Assembly: GCA_943370295.1 (NCBI GenBank)
Contig: CALRQL020000008.1
Coordinates: 1-64,000 of the forward strand
From: SB11 sp943370295
GTDB taxonomy: Bacteria > Bacteroidota > Bacteroidia > UBA8524
Direction of reading: 5' to 3'
DNA length: 64,000 bases
Part shown: positions 1 to 8,640 of the stretch, piece by piece
How the letters are laid out: each line of letters opens with the position of its first letter
Position numbering within the stretch: the first letter of the stretch is position 1
Position numbers and translations under genes: made by a program
Notes under the pieces: generated by a model
What the model saw: the letters and a program-made list of their open reading frames with translations, nothing else
Databases searched by the model: none
What the model was told of the DNA's origin: nothing

Positions 1-2722
1 CAAAGCTGGCACCGGTTAGCAAAGGTGAAGTAGCCGTTGGTTTCAAATCAGGATTAGCAAACGTGTAAGGGTCGTTCAAACGCAAGTCGGTTGAAAGAAC
101 AGCAGTATCGTTATTAAAGCCTGTGGTTTTTGCCCAAGTATTAATATCAAACGAAGCAGTGTTGCTACGGAAGTTTCTGGTGAAACCAGCCATGATGTTG
201 TTTTTGAAAGCAAGAGTACCGTTGGTAGCGTTGGTTGATGATGCAGAACCATCAATAAACAAACCATCAGTGTAACCGGCAAAAGCTGAGTTGAATACTG
301 AAGTAGCTGAGTTACGACGGATTTGCAAAGCACGAACGTAGTTGCTGTTGATTGTTTGACCTGCAACAGCGCGTGGGCCTACAACAGTGATGTTTGAGAA
401 TACAGGAGATGTTTGAGGAGTGTTGCTTGAACCTGCACCGTCGTTATCTGATTCAAATGAAGCAGATGAGCCAGAACCTGGGTCAGCGATAGCTGGGTCA
501 CGCAATACTACACCAAATTGAACTTTACCACGGAAACCGAAGTCAGTATCAAAATCATCATCCCATCCACGGTTACAGATAAGGTATTTACCATCTACAG
601 TACCGCCAAACCATTCGTAAGAGTCATCAAAAGCTTCGGTTACTTGTATGTAGCTGATTTTTGTTCCGCTACCTACACCACCCATGGTAAGTGAGTTAAT
701 CTCTTGGTTAGGGTTCAAAGGAACACCTGCGTATTCTATACGAACGTATTTCAATTCACCTGAGTTATCAGCATCGTCGTTACCACCGTAAGTACCTTTA
801 GCATCGGTAATACCTTCAACAATAGCAGTACCGCCGGGAACGTTGATAGTAGCCCTACCCAACAATACTACACCACCCCAGCTACCACGTTTGCGGCTAC
901 CAGCAGGTTGGTTAGATGTGAAAACGATAGGTTGAGTTTTAGTTCCTATTGCAAATAGTTTTGAACCGCGAGTGATAACCAAAGTACCTTTAGTTGCAGA
1001 GTCACCTTTGATAATAGTACCGGGTTGGATAGTAAGTTCAGCGTTGTTTGTAACAAACACGATGTTTTTCAATTCATAAATTTTATCGCTGGTCCAAGTA
1101 GTGTTAGCAGTAATATCACCGGCAACAACCACTGTTTGAGAAACCAATGAGGTAATTTGAATTGATTTAGTGATGGTTTTTGGAGGGCAATTGCCGTTAC
1201 GAACCACCAAAGTGATGTTATAAGTACCGTTTGAGGTATAAGTATAAGGAGCTGGTGATTGAACAGTAAACACATCGTTTGTGCTGTTAGGGTCACCAAA
1301 ATTCCAAGAGTAAGAAGTAGCGTTGGTAGAGTTGTTGGTTACTGATACTGTAGCTCCGTTTACGTTAACAGTAAAATCAGCAGCGGCAGTGTAGTTAATG
1401 CCATTGGTGTAATCTTCACCTTGCGCATCCCACTTACACCAGCAATCAGCCCAAGTATCGTTTTGTGCAAACGCACCGCGGTAAGTAGTAGTTGAGAAGA
1501 AACCGCCTTGTAGTTTTGCATCAGCAAAAGCAGCACCGGTTAATGCAGGAGAACCTGCGTTTGGCCTCAAATCAAGAGCGCTGAAAGTAGTTTGGTCAAC
1601 AACGTTAATATCAGCACTGTTAGTTACACTGTCGTTACCTTTACCTGAAGCACCACCCCAAGCGTATGCATCAAAAGCACCTTGGTTGGTATAGAATTTT
1701 TGATTGGTTGGGATACCGGCAAACAATGTGTTGCGAACATCTAAACTACCTGCGGTTGCATTAGCAGCAGCAGCTGAACCATCTATCATAATACCACGTG
1801 GGTACCCTGTAACTACTGAGTTAAATAATGATAGGGCTGTGTTACGGCGCAATTGTGCTGCGCGAACATAGTTTGTGTTGATAGTAGTTGAAGAGGTTTG
1901 CAATGGTCCGATAACAGTGATGTTAGAGAATACCGGAGCTGTTTGAGGAGTGTTGGTAGAACCGGCTCCATCGTTATCTGATTCAAAGAATGATGATGAA
2001 CCTGAACCTGGGTCAGCAATAGCAGGGTCGCGAACTACAACACCAAACTGTACTTTACCAGTAAAACCAAAGTCAGTATCAAAATCATCGTCCCAACCGC
2101 GGTTAGCAATAAGGTATTTAGCATTTACAGTACCGCCAAACCACTCGTAAGAGTCGTCAAAAGCTTCGGTTACCATAATGTGAGAGATAGAAGTTTTACG
2201 TCCCACACCGGCCAAAGTAAGAGAGTTAATCTCTTGGTTAGGGTTCAAAGGAACACCGGCAAATTCAATACGGATGTACTTCAATACACCTGATGAATCG
2301 TCGTCGTCGTTTCCGCCATAAGTGCCTTTAGCGTCAGTAATACCTTCCACTTTAGCAGTTCCGCCGGGTACGTTTATCTTTGCGTTACCCAACAACACCA
2401 AACCACCCCAGCTACCACGTTTGCGGCTTCCGGCAGGTTGGTTACTGGTAAACACAATTGGTTTTTCTACTGTACCTACAGCATAAATTTTAGAGCCGGG
2501 AGTAATTACCAAAGTACCTTTGGTAGCAGAGTCACCCATAATAACGGTACCGGGCTCAATAGTAAGGGTAGCGCCGTTGGTTACGAACACAATGTTCTTT
2601 AGTTCGTACCTGTTGTTAGCTGTCCATGTGGTGTTAGTAGTAATGTCAGCATTCACTACTATCTGTCCGAACATGAAGCTTGCTGCAAACACGGCAAGTA
2701 AAGTAAAAAATAATTTTTTCAT
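1..2722 (-). CDS. Secreted beta-helix protein with two long tandem modules and a PKD-like domain (partial)
   Basis: The reading frame is open from an ATG at 2722 to the window edge, giving about 907 residues without a stop; the C-terminus lies outside. Residues 1-20 form a signal peptide ending in FGQ. Two long modules follow, at about 22-430 and from about 527 onward. Each begins with a phrase like ELKNIVFVTNGATLTIEPG and contains repeated GSRKRGSWGG and ESDNDGAGS motifs, as expected for right-handed beta-helix surface proteins. The copies are 1530 bp apart, in frame, and highly similar at DNA level. A PKD-like domain (about 448-523, with YSWNFGD) separates them. The gene lies downstream of a TonB-dependent receptor on the same strand, but a terminator sits between them. 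A box close to the Bacteroidota -7 element (TAATCTTG, 2749-2756) precedes it. A T9SS sorting tail is likely but not visible. The function is unknown. Confidence 0.85.
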   Translation of the reverse strand, partial: MKKLFFTLLAVFAASFMFGQIVVNADITTNTTWTANNRYELKNIVFVTNGATLTIEPGTVIMGDSATKGTLVITPGSKIYAVGTVEKPIVFTSNQPAGSRKRGSWGGLVLLGNAKINVPGGTAKVEGITDAKGTYGGNDDDDSSGVLKYIRIEFAGVPLNPNQEINSLTLAGVGRKTSISHIMVTEAFDDSYEWFGGTVNAKYLIANRGWDDDFDTDFGFTGKVQFGVVVRDPAIADPGSGSSSFFESDNDGAGSTNTPQTAPVFSNITVIGPLQTSSTTINTNYVRAAQLRRNTALSLFNSVVTGYPRGIMIDGSAAAANATAGSLDVRNTLFAGIPTNQKFYTNQGAFDAYAWGGASGKGNDSVTNSADINVVDQTTFSALDLRPNAGSPALTGAAFADAKLQGGFFSTTTYRGAFAQNDTWADCWCKWDAQGEDYTNGINYTAAADFTVNVNGATVSVTNNSTNATSYSWNFGDPNSTNDVFTVQSPAPYTYTSNGTYNITLVVRNGNCPPKTITKSIQITSLVSQTVVVAGDITANTTWTSDKIYELKNIVFVTNNAELTIQPGTIIKGDSATKGTLVITRGSKLFAIGTKTQPIVFTSNQPAGSRKRGSWGGVVLLGRATINVPGGTAIVEGITDAKGTYGGNDDADNSGELKYVRIEYAGVPLNPNQEINSLTMGGVGSGTKISYIQVTEAFDDSYEWFGGTVDGKYLICNRGWDDDFDTDFGFRGKVQFGVVLRDPAIADPGSGSSASFESDNDGAGSSNTPQTSPVFSNITVVGPRAVAGQTINSNYVRALQIRRNSATSVFNSAFAGYTDGLFIDGSASSTNATNGTLAFKNNIMAGFTRNFRSNTASFDINTWAKTTGFNNDTAVLSTDLRLNDPYTFANPDLKPTATSPLLTGASF

Positions 2723-2855
2723 GTTTCTTGATGATTTTTCTTTGGGTGCAAGATTAGAAGCCCCACTTTGTGTGTGTGTTAAAACTTGGTTAAAAGAATG
2801 TTAAATGCCTTTTTGCAAAAAACGCAATCAGCTGATAATAAGCCGTATAATAAAA

Positions 2856-2880
2856 ACGCCCCTTTGGTAAAGGGGCGCTT
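2856..2880 (-). terminator. Rho-independent terminator after the TonB receptor
   Basis: Read on the minus strand, GCGCCCCTTT and AAAGGGGCGT pair around a three-base loop and are followed by a short T run (GTTTTTATTA). The hairpin lies about 35 bases after the receptor stop codon and well before the start of the beta-helix gene, so the two genes are probably separate transcripts. Confidence 0.75.
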
Positions 2881-2915
2881 AAACTATTGTTTTATGTAAA
2901 TCTGTTAATGTTTTA

Positions 2916-5726
2916 TTAACGTAGGCTATACGATGCACCAAAACTAATTGTGCGACCTTGGGTGTAAGAAGTAAAGTGGATGTCTTCGTTACTTTCAAAA
3001 CTATCCATCTTTCCGTTTTTGTTACGGTCTTGATAAAACACAAGGTTCTGAGCCAAAATATCTGATACGCTTAATTTCAAATCAAACTTGCCAAACTTAC
3101 GGCTTATTTGCAAGTCCCAAACAGTACGTGGGTTTTCCCACAAGTGAGGGAACAAACCCGCATCGCCAGTACCAACAAACACAATACGACGGCCCACACG
3201 GTTTACCGAGGTTGCAATTTGCAAGCCCGATTTCAACTCTTTCATTTGTGCACCCACGTTCAACACGTAGGGAGATTGACCTTGCATTGGGCGGCTTTTT
3301 TGAGTAGAGCTGGCTACGTTGCTCAAATCTACCTCGCCAATGATGTAGGCAAAGTTTCCAAACAACACAAAGTTTTTAAAGAACTCACTGTTCTTTTTAA
3401 TAAAGCTAAGGTTGCGGCGGGCCTCAATTTCAATACCGTACAAAGTGGCTTTAGGTGCGTTTTTATACGATGCGTTAAATGAACCGGCTCCTGCGTTAGG
3501 GATGATAATACCTTCAATAGGGTTTTTAAAGTCTTTATAAAATGCCGATACTGAAAGCAGTTGACCTTCGCCGGGGTATACTTCGTAGCGTATGTCGAAG
3601 TTGTTGATGGTGGCACGCACCAATGAGTCGTTACCCGTAACTACGCTAAAGTTGTTATAATCAAAGAAACCAAATGGGGCAAGTTCCCTAAACTCAGGCC
3701 TTGAAACTGTGCGGCTGTATGATGCACGAATGTTGGTTGTAGCCGACATTTCGTACGTTAAGTTGATAGACGGTAGCGGGTCGGCATTTTCTTTACCAAT
3801 GCTCACAGGGTCACCAGAGCCTTGCTTACGAGAATCTATGCGTTGTACAAAGCTTTCATAACGCACACCCCATACGGCCCTAATCCTGCGGCCAATACGG
3901 TTATCAAACATTATGTAAGCAGCACGCAAATCAGAGCTTGCAGTGTATTTATCGTTAGGGTTGGTGGCCTCAGCCATCAAAAACCCGCCGTTGTTAATGT
4001 TTTCAAGGGCAAATATTTTATCAACCGGTAAGTAGAAACGAGGGTCTAAGCCGCCAATGTTTGCGGTATACCCTGTAAAGCGCGCATCAAAGCTACGGCT
4101 ACGGGTTTGGAAGTAACCACCCACTTTCATTTCAGTTTTCACACTGCGTATTTGCTTCAACGGTATCAATACATCTCCGCCCACGCTGGCAAGTTCTTCT
4201 TTCAAACGTTGGAAAAATCGTGCGCCAAAACGCTCGCTGGGTGCGGGTCCTAAAAATACGTTGTAGGTACTATCGGGTGCGGTGGTTCCTTTTTGGTATT
4301 GTATAATACGGTAGTTGGGTATATCACGCTGAATGTTGTTATAACCGCCGGTCCAGGTAAATTTTATTTTACTTTCTGGTAAAAAATGTTCGCCGGTTAG
4401 CTGTGCAGAGTAAATGTGGTTTTGGGTGTAAAAATACGATTCGGCTTTTTGGTTTTGGTCAGCATCGTAGTTGGTTCCCCAACGGTGAATCGTTTGGTCT
4501 TCAGCGTTTACGTTGTAAAGGTTTTTCAACGATATTTTGTTGTTCTTGTTGAATTTGTACGACAAGTTCCACAACGCTCCCCACAAAACCTCGGTTACGT
4601 ATTGGGTATCGTTTACATCCAACAGCAATTGGTTATCTGTGCTTTCTACCAAACGTTGCTGGCGGCGTATAGGGTTGGTTTTGTATGAGTGACTGTAGCT
4701 AAGGCCAAATACACTTGCAAATTCAGATTCTGAAGAGTCTCTTTTGAATACTTGCCCCATTGAGAATGAAAGACTGGCGTTGGGCATTGCCGTCATTTTG
4801 GTGCTGCCCCAATCGTTCTTAAATTTTTGCGAGTTGGCCGTTGTTTTTTCTATCCTTCCTAAATTGTCTTGAGTTAGTCCTTCGGGTAGTTTGCGGGCAT
4901 TGTCAAAACCTGCCCAATCAAGGCTTCCGCCCTCATAATCAAAAAATGTTTTTCCGGTAGTAATGGTGTTATACCCTGTGCTTACTGAAAAGTTGTAATA
5001 GTTTGCTGCGGGAAAATCCCTTGTGTTCAGTTGGATGATACCGCCTGAAAAATCACCGGGCATATCAGGGGTAGCCCCTTTGCTAATCACCATGTTATCC
5101 AACATACCTGCGGGTATAATGTCAAACGAAAATGCACGGCGGTCAGGCTCTGTGCTGGGTAGTGGCGCACCGTTCAGGTAGGCAGTATTGTAACGGTCGT
5201 TCAAGCCGCGTATTACCGCAAACTTACCGCCTTGAATACTGGCACCGCTTACTTTTTTAAGTACATCGCCTGAGTTGCTCACGGGCGATTGCTTTATAAT
5301 ATCTGCTGATATACCGTCGCCTATTTGAATAGCGTTTTTCCTTTGAACCAGTAACGCGTTTATTGATTCTTTTTTGTACGAAGCTTCAACTACAACCTCA
5401 CCAACCTCTTCCACCTTCTCTTGCATGGTAATGTTTACGGTGGTGTTAGCTCCTTTGGCAACCACAATATCGCTAATGCGCTTTGTTGAATAAGAAACGT
5501 ATTTAACCTCTATGGTGTAAGTACCGGGGGCTAAATCGCGGATGGCATAATCGCCGAATAGATCGGTGGTAGCAAATTTCCCGTTGCTTAGTACCTGTAT
5601 GGTAACGCCCACCATTTCTTCGCCGGTTACTTCATCAACCACTTTTCCTGAAATAGTACCGTTTTGAGCAAACGATGATAATGCTAACAGCATTAACAAT
5701 AAAGAACCCAGGGTTTTTAATTTCAT
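2916..5726 (-). CDS. TonB-dependent receptor with carboxypeptidase-like N-terminal domain
   Basis: This is an outer-membrane active transporter of 936 residues. Residues 1-20 are a signal peptide (cleavage after SFAQ). Residues 24-108 form a carboxypeptidase regulatory-like beta-sandwich (GTISGKVVDEVTGEE). The plug domain follows at about 120-235, with RGLNDRYNTAYLNGAPLPS and the GDFSGGIIQLNTRDFP segment. The rest is a 22-stranded barrel ending in an aromatic and basic strand (ISFGASYSLR). Order and length fit the Bacteroidota receptors of the CarboxypepD_reg-like class. There is no SusD partner nearby, so a classical polysaccharide locus is unlikely. The substrate cannot be named. A perfect TACTTTTG box lies 19 bases upstream of the start. 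Confidence 0.93.
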   Translation of the reverse strand: MKLKTLGSLLLMLLALSSFAQNGTISGKVVDEVTGEEMVGVTIQVLSNGKFATTDLFGDYAIRDLAPGTYTIEVKYVSYSTKRISDIVVAKGANTTVNITMQEKVEEVGEVVVEASYKKESINALLVQRKNAIQIGDGISADIIKQSPVSNSGDVLKKVSGASIQGGKFAVIRGLNDRYNTAYLNGAPLPSTEPDRRAFSFDIIPAGMLDNMVISKGATPDMPGDFSGGIIQLNTRDFPAANYYNFSVSTGYNTITTGKTFFDYEGGSLDWAGFDNARKLPEGLTQDNLGRIEKTTANSQKFKNDWGSTKMTAMPNASLSFSMGQVFKRDSSESEFASVFGLSYSHSYKTNPIRRQQRLVESTDNQLLLDVNDTQYVTEVLWGALWNLSYKFNKNNKISLKNLYNVNAEDQTIHRWGTNYDADQNQKAESYFYTQNHIYSAQLTGEHFLPESKIKFTWTGGYNNIQRDIPNYRIIQYQKGTTAPDSTYNVFLGPAPSERFGARFFQRLKEELASVGGDVLIPLKQIRSVKTEMKVGGYFQTRSRSFDARFTGYTANIGGLDPRFYLPVDKIFALENINNGGFLMAEATNPNDKYTASSDLRAAYIMFDNRIGRRIRAVWGVRYESFVQRIDSRKQGSGDPVSIGKENADPLPSINLTYEMSATTNIRASYSRTVSRPEFRELAPFGFFDYNNFSVVTGNDSLVRATINNFDIRYEVYPGEGQLLSVSAFYKDFKNPIEGIIIPNAGAGSFNASYKNAPKATLYGIEIEARRNLSFIKKNSEFFKNFVLFGNFAYIIGEVDLSNVASSTQKSRPMQGQSPYVLNVGAQMKELKSGLQIATSVNRVGRRIVFVGTGDAGLFPHLWENPRTVWDLQISRKFGKFDLKLSVSDILAQNLVFYQDRNKNGKMDSFESNEDIHFTSYTQGRTISFGASYSLR

Positions 5727-5745
5727 ATAATACTTTTTGCTGCCG

Positions 5746-5753
5746 CAAAAGTA
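5746..5753 (-). promoter_or_regulatory. Bacteroidota-type -7 box of the TonB receptor
   Basis: TACTTTTG on the minus strand matches TAnnTTTG exactly, 19 bases before the ATG. No good TTTG element is seen at the expected distance upstream, so the assignment rests on the -7 box. Confidence 0.4.
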
Positions 5754-5840
5754 TTTCTCAACAAATTTTTGCCAGTTAGTGGATTGTTAAGTAAAAGTTA
5801 AAGAATTGTTACCTGCTTTTGACAATAGCAAGCAGCACAA

Positions 5841-6635
5841 TTATTTAAAAGTAATTCCTACTTTCTTTAATACACGCTTAATGGTGTTTTTGGTTGTTTC
5901 TTTCAAGTCTGTTTGCAATTGCTTTAGCTTTCCCTCTTCAGGTCGGGCCTTAAAAACCGTGTCGTGGTAGGGCACAGCTCCCTCGCGGGTTTGGGTATAA
6001 TAGTAGCCGTAAATGCTCTTGCGGCTTTCATTTTCAGGCACGTTTATGCGTCCGTAACCGTGGTAGCTTATCTCGTTCGTTTCAAAAATCAAGCAGCGAT
6101 TGAACTTCGGCTCTGCCACTTTCTCCATTTTGGTTACATCGGGGTTCCACATCTCCAAACCGCCGCCATATTCAGGCAACCAGTGCTTATTAAGGTAAAT
6201 AAGTATATTTAGCCTGCGGTGCAGGTTGTGCTTACGATGTATGTTAAAATCAATATGTATATCCAAAAAACTGCCTTTGCCCCCTTGGTGCAATCCGCGG
6301 CCTTCTGCATCATCGGTCATCACCACCTCTTCTTTTATATTACATACCTGCTGTATCCATTTGTACATTTCAGGCGAAGACAGGTCGTTAATAATGTCGG
6401 TGAATATCGGGTTAAAGTCTTCTATATTGCTTCCTTCTGCTTTTTTCTCATTTAGCCCTTTGTACTTTTTGTTAAACAGTTCATAGGGAGGAAAGTTATC
6501 AAACGCAGCCGAGGCTGTTTCGGGCTTTAAAAAATCATCGATTATTATATGAGGATACGGATGGTTGGTTTTAAACTCGTTCGACATGGCGGCAACGGTT
6601 TCAGGGGCTAACAACCTTTCGCTGATATGTTTCAT
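5841..6635 (-). CDS. 2-oxoglutarate/Fe(II)-dependent oxygenase (prolyl 4-hydroxylase-like)
   Basis: The 264-residue protein carries the facial triad and substrate-binding residue of Fe(II)/2OG oxygenases: H127-x-D129 in DIHIDF, distal His192 in YHGYG, and Arg205 in ESRKSIYGYYY, which would hold the 2OG carboxylate. The N-terminal part HPYPHIIIDDFL is typical of the 2OG-FeII_Oxy_3 family. No signal peptide is seen, so it should be cytosolic. Related enzymes hydroxylate proteins or small molecules; the substrate here is unknown. It has its own promoter and is separated from the upstream acyl-CoA dehydrogenase by 86 bases. Confidence 0.85.
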   Translation of the reverse strand: MKHISERLLAPETVAAMSNEFKTNHPYPHIIIDDFLKPETASAAFDNFPPYELFNKKYKGLNEKKAEGSNIEDFNPIFTDIINDLSSPEMYKWIQQVCNIKEEVVMTDDAEGRGLHQGGKGSFLDIHIDFNIHRKHNLHRRLNILIYLNKHWLPEYGGGLEMWNPDVTKMEKVAEPKFNRCLIFETNEISYHGYGRINVPENESRKSIYGYYYTQTREGAVPYHDTVFKARPEEGKLKQLQTDLKETTKNTIKRVLKKVGITFK

Positions 6636-6665
6636 GGTGGTGCTTGTTCTTATTTAGAAAGATTA

Positions 6666-6697
6666 CAAATGTAGTAAATAGGTGGTGTGTTTGTAAA
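6666..6697 (-). promoter_or_regulatory. Promoter of the 2OG oxygenase gene
   Basis: On the minus strand TTTA is followed after 20 bases by TACATTTG. The second box is a perfect TAnnTTTG and the spacing is that of Bacteroidota promoters. The ATG lies 30 bases downstream of the box. Confidence 0.5.
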
Positions 6698-6721
6698 ACC
6701 AACCCCTATCATCAGTGTAAT

Positions 6722-7759
6722 TTAATACTTTCTTAAAAGTATGTGCTGATTGGCTGTGAGCAGGTTACGGTATATGCGGTTTATAGGGTGTTGCTCCATA
6801 AGGGCTCCCATGCCCAAATGCGAAAATATGTTTGAGGTTATTTGGGGCACCCAGGCCGAGATGGCCAACACTGTTTCGGCTCCCTCAATCATTAATGCTT
6901 CTCCTATTCCTGTTCCGCTTAGGTGCGCATCCCAAGCGGCTTGCGCTGATTTGTGAAAAGCAACTGCGTGTTTATCTACGCTCAAGCGCGCCTTGTTTAG
7001 CAATTGGCCGATGGTTTTGCTGCGTTCACTATTATCCGCATGCTGTTCAGCATGTTTCTCTGCCTCTTCAACAAACGCGCGGTACAAACCCAGCACCACT
7101 GCACCAAAAGAAAACTGTGCAAACAACATAAACGGAAAACTATACACTTTGTAATCGCTGTAACTCACCGGCGGCTTTGATAAATCAAACACCAGCTCTT
7201 GCGGTACAAAAGCATCTTTAACTCTAATTGTATGGCTCTCTGTGGCTTTTAGTCCAAATGCGTCCCAATCATTCAGTACTTCAACCTGTTCCGGCATAAA
7301 AGTAACCGCTTTGGGGTCGCCGTTTTCATCGGTAGCAGTAGCAGTAAAAAAGGTGGCAAATCCGGCCCCGCTACAGTATTTCCAGCTTCCGTTAATAATA
7401 TATCCGCCGGTTGTTTTTGTTGCACTTCCGTAGTGGCCGCTACCCGCCAAAACAGCATTTTCTGGCCCAAATAATTTTTGTGCTGTTTCTTTACCGTAGT
7501 AGCCGGCAAAATAATTTCCCCCGCTGCCTATAGCAGCCAGCCAGCCAATAGTGCCGTCAATGTATGCACATTGTTCAAATATCCTCAGCGCTTGCGGCAG
7601 GGGTTCTTCTTTTCCACCCAGTTCAGCCGGTACAAACAGTTTTAGCAATTTGTGCCTATATAGCAACTCCAAAACCGGCTGCGGCAGCCTTTTGTTCTTC
7701 TCGGCCTCAATTGCGGTTTGCTTTACCTGCTCAATCTCGTTTGGGTGAAATGCTATCAT
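6722..7759 (-). CDS. Acyl-CoA dehydrogenase family protein
   Basis: The 345-residue flavoprotein has an N-terminal helical domain (LYRHKLLKLFVPAELGG, QALRIFEQCAYIDGTIGW), a middle beta domain (GGYIINGSWKYCSGAGFATFF) and a shortened C-terminal helical domain. The pattern resembles the acyl-CoA dehydrogenase and HsaA-type monooxygenase superfamily rather than a classical fatty-acid dehydrogenase, which is usually about 380 residues. The usual catalytic Glu cannot be placed with confidence. The reaction is probably FAD-dependent oxidation of an acyl or aromatic substrate. Its stop is 86 bases before the oxygenase start. The rlmB stop is 45 bases upstream, so it may share that transcript. Confidence 0.8.
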   Translation of the reverse strand: MIAFHPNEIEQVKQTAIEAEKNKRLPQPVLELLYRHKLLKLFVPAELGGKEEPLPQALRIFEQCAYIDGTIGWLAAIGSGGNYFAGYYGKETAQKLFGPENAVLAGSGHYGSATKTTGGYIINGSWKYCSGAGFATFFTATATDENGDPKAVTFMPEQVEVLNDWDAFGLKATESHTIRVKDAFVPQELVFDLSKPPVSYSDYKVYSFPFMLFAQFSFGAVVLGLYRAFVEEAEKHAEQHADNSERSKTIGQLLNKARLSVDKHAVAFHKSAQAAWDAHLSGTGIGEALMIEGAETVLAISAWVPQITSNIFSHLGMGALMEQHPINRIYRNLLTANQHILLRKY

Positions 7760-7804
7760 TGTTGCAACAACGGGTTTTATTTCTTTTTAAACAAACTAAA
7801 ACGA

Positions 7805-8545
7805 TTAAAGGTTCCTTTGTCTTGCACATTCATATAAAAACATCCCCGCAGCTACCGATACGTTTAGCGATTCTATCGTGCCCGTCATGGGTACTTTTAG
7901 CAAGGTATCGCATCGTTTCAGGTATTCGGGCGAAACGCCTTCTTCTTCATTACCCATTATTAAGGCCAGCGGTGTTTTAAAATCGGCCTCCCAACAGTTT
8001 ACCGCGCCTTTTTCGGTTGCGGCAGCCAGCTGCAGGCCTGAGTCGTGCAGATACTCTAAAGCGTTTTTAAGATTGTGTGTTCGGCACACGGGTATTTTCA
8101 TCAATGCTCCCGCACTGGTTTTAATGGCGTCTTCGTTTATTGCCGCCGCCCCTTTTGAGGGTATTAGCAGGGCATGAACGCCCATACACTCAGCCGTACG
8201 AGCCAATGCGCCAAAGTTGCGCACATCGGTAATGCGGTCAAGCACTAATACCAGCGGGGTTTCGCCGCGCTCAAAGGCTTGTTGCACTACTTCGTCAATT
8301 TCCTGATACTCTACCAATGCAGCATACGCCACCACCCCTTGGTGGTTTTTGTTACGGTCAGCTACTTTAAAAAATCGGTATTGGGGCAGTATTTGGTGTG
8401 GTATTTCCTGTTCTTTCAGCATTCGGCGAAGCTGTGTTACCAGTTCTCCCCGTGCATTTTCTTCAATATATACCCTATCTATGGTTTTTCCGGCTTCAAT
8501 AGCCTCAATTACGGGCCTCACACCGTATATTACCTGTTGTTGCAT
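7805..8545 (-). CDS. rlmB: 23S rRNA (guanosine-2'-O-)-methyltransferase RlmB
   Basis: The enzyme would methylate the ribose of G2251 in the peptidyl-transferase loop of 23S rRNA using S-adenosylmethionine. The 246-residue protein has the N-terminal SpoU substrate-binding domain (IYGVRPVIEAIEAGKTIDRVYIEE) and the C-terminal knotted SPOUT domain. Its three motifs are LDRITDVRNFGALARTAE, LIMGNEEEGVSPEYLKRCD and VPMTGTIESLNVSVAAGM. Length and motif order are normal. The stop of the rRNA methyltransferase-like gene is 95 bases upstream. Confidence 0.93.
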   Translation of the reverse strand: MQQQVIYGVRPVIEAIEAGKTIDRVYIEENARGELVTQLRRMLKEQEIPHQILPQYRFFKVADRNKNHQGVVAYAALVEYQEIDEVVQQAFERGETPLVLVLDRITDVRNFGALARTAECMGVHALLIPSKGAAAINEDAIKTSAGALMKIPVCRTHNLKNALEYLHDSGLQLAAATEKGAVNCWEADFKTPLALIMGNEEEGVSPEYLKRCDTLLKVPMTGTIESLNVSVAAGMFLYECARQRNL

Positions 8546-8640
8546 GCGTGTAGATACGGCTTTTGCCGTAAGGGCAAAGTTCGTAAAGTTTTTGGGATTT
8601 GTTGATAAACAAGTAGTGCGCTTGTGCTAATGCACGCCGT

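Noticed and set aside
1791..1806. CACGTG word in the beta-helix gene as a parS site
   Set aside because: About 9 of 16 positions match; likely chance.
2520..2804. Plus-strand open frame of 94 codons
   Set aside because: It is opposite the start of the beta-helix gene and has no protein-like composition or homology.
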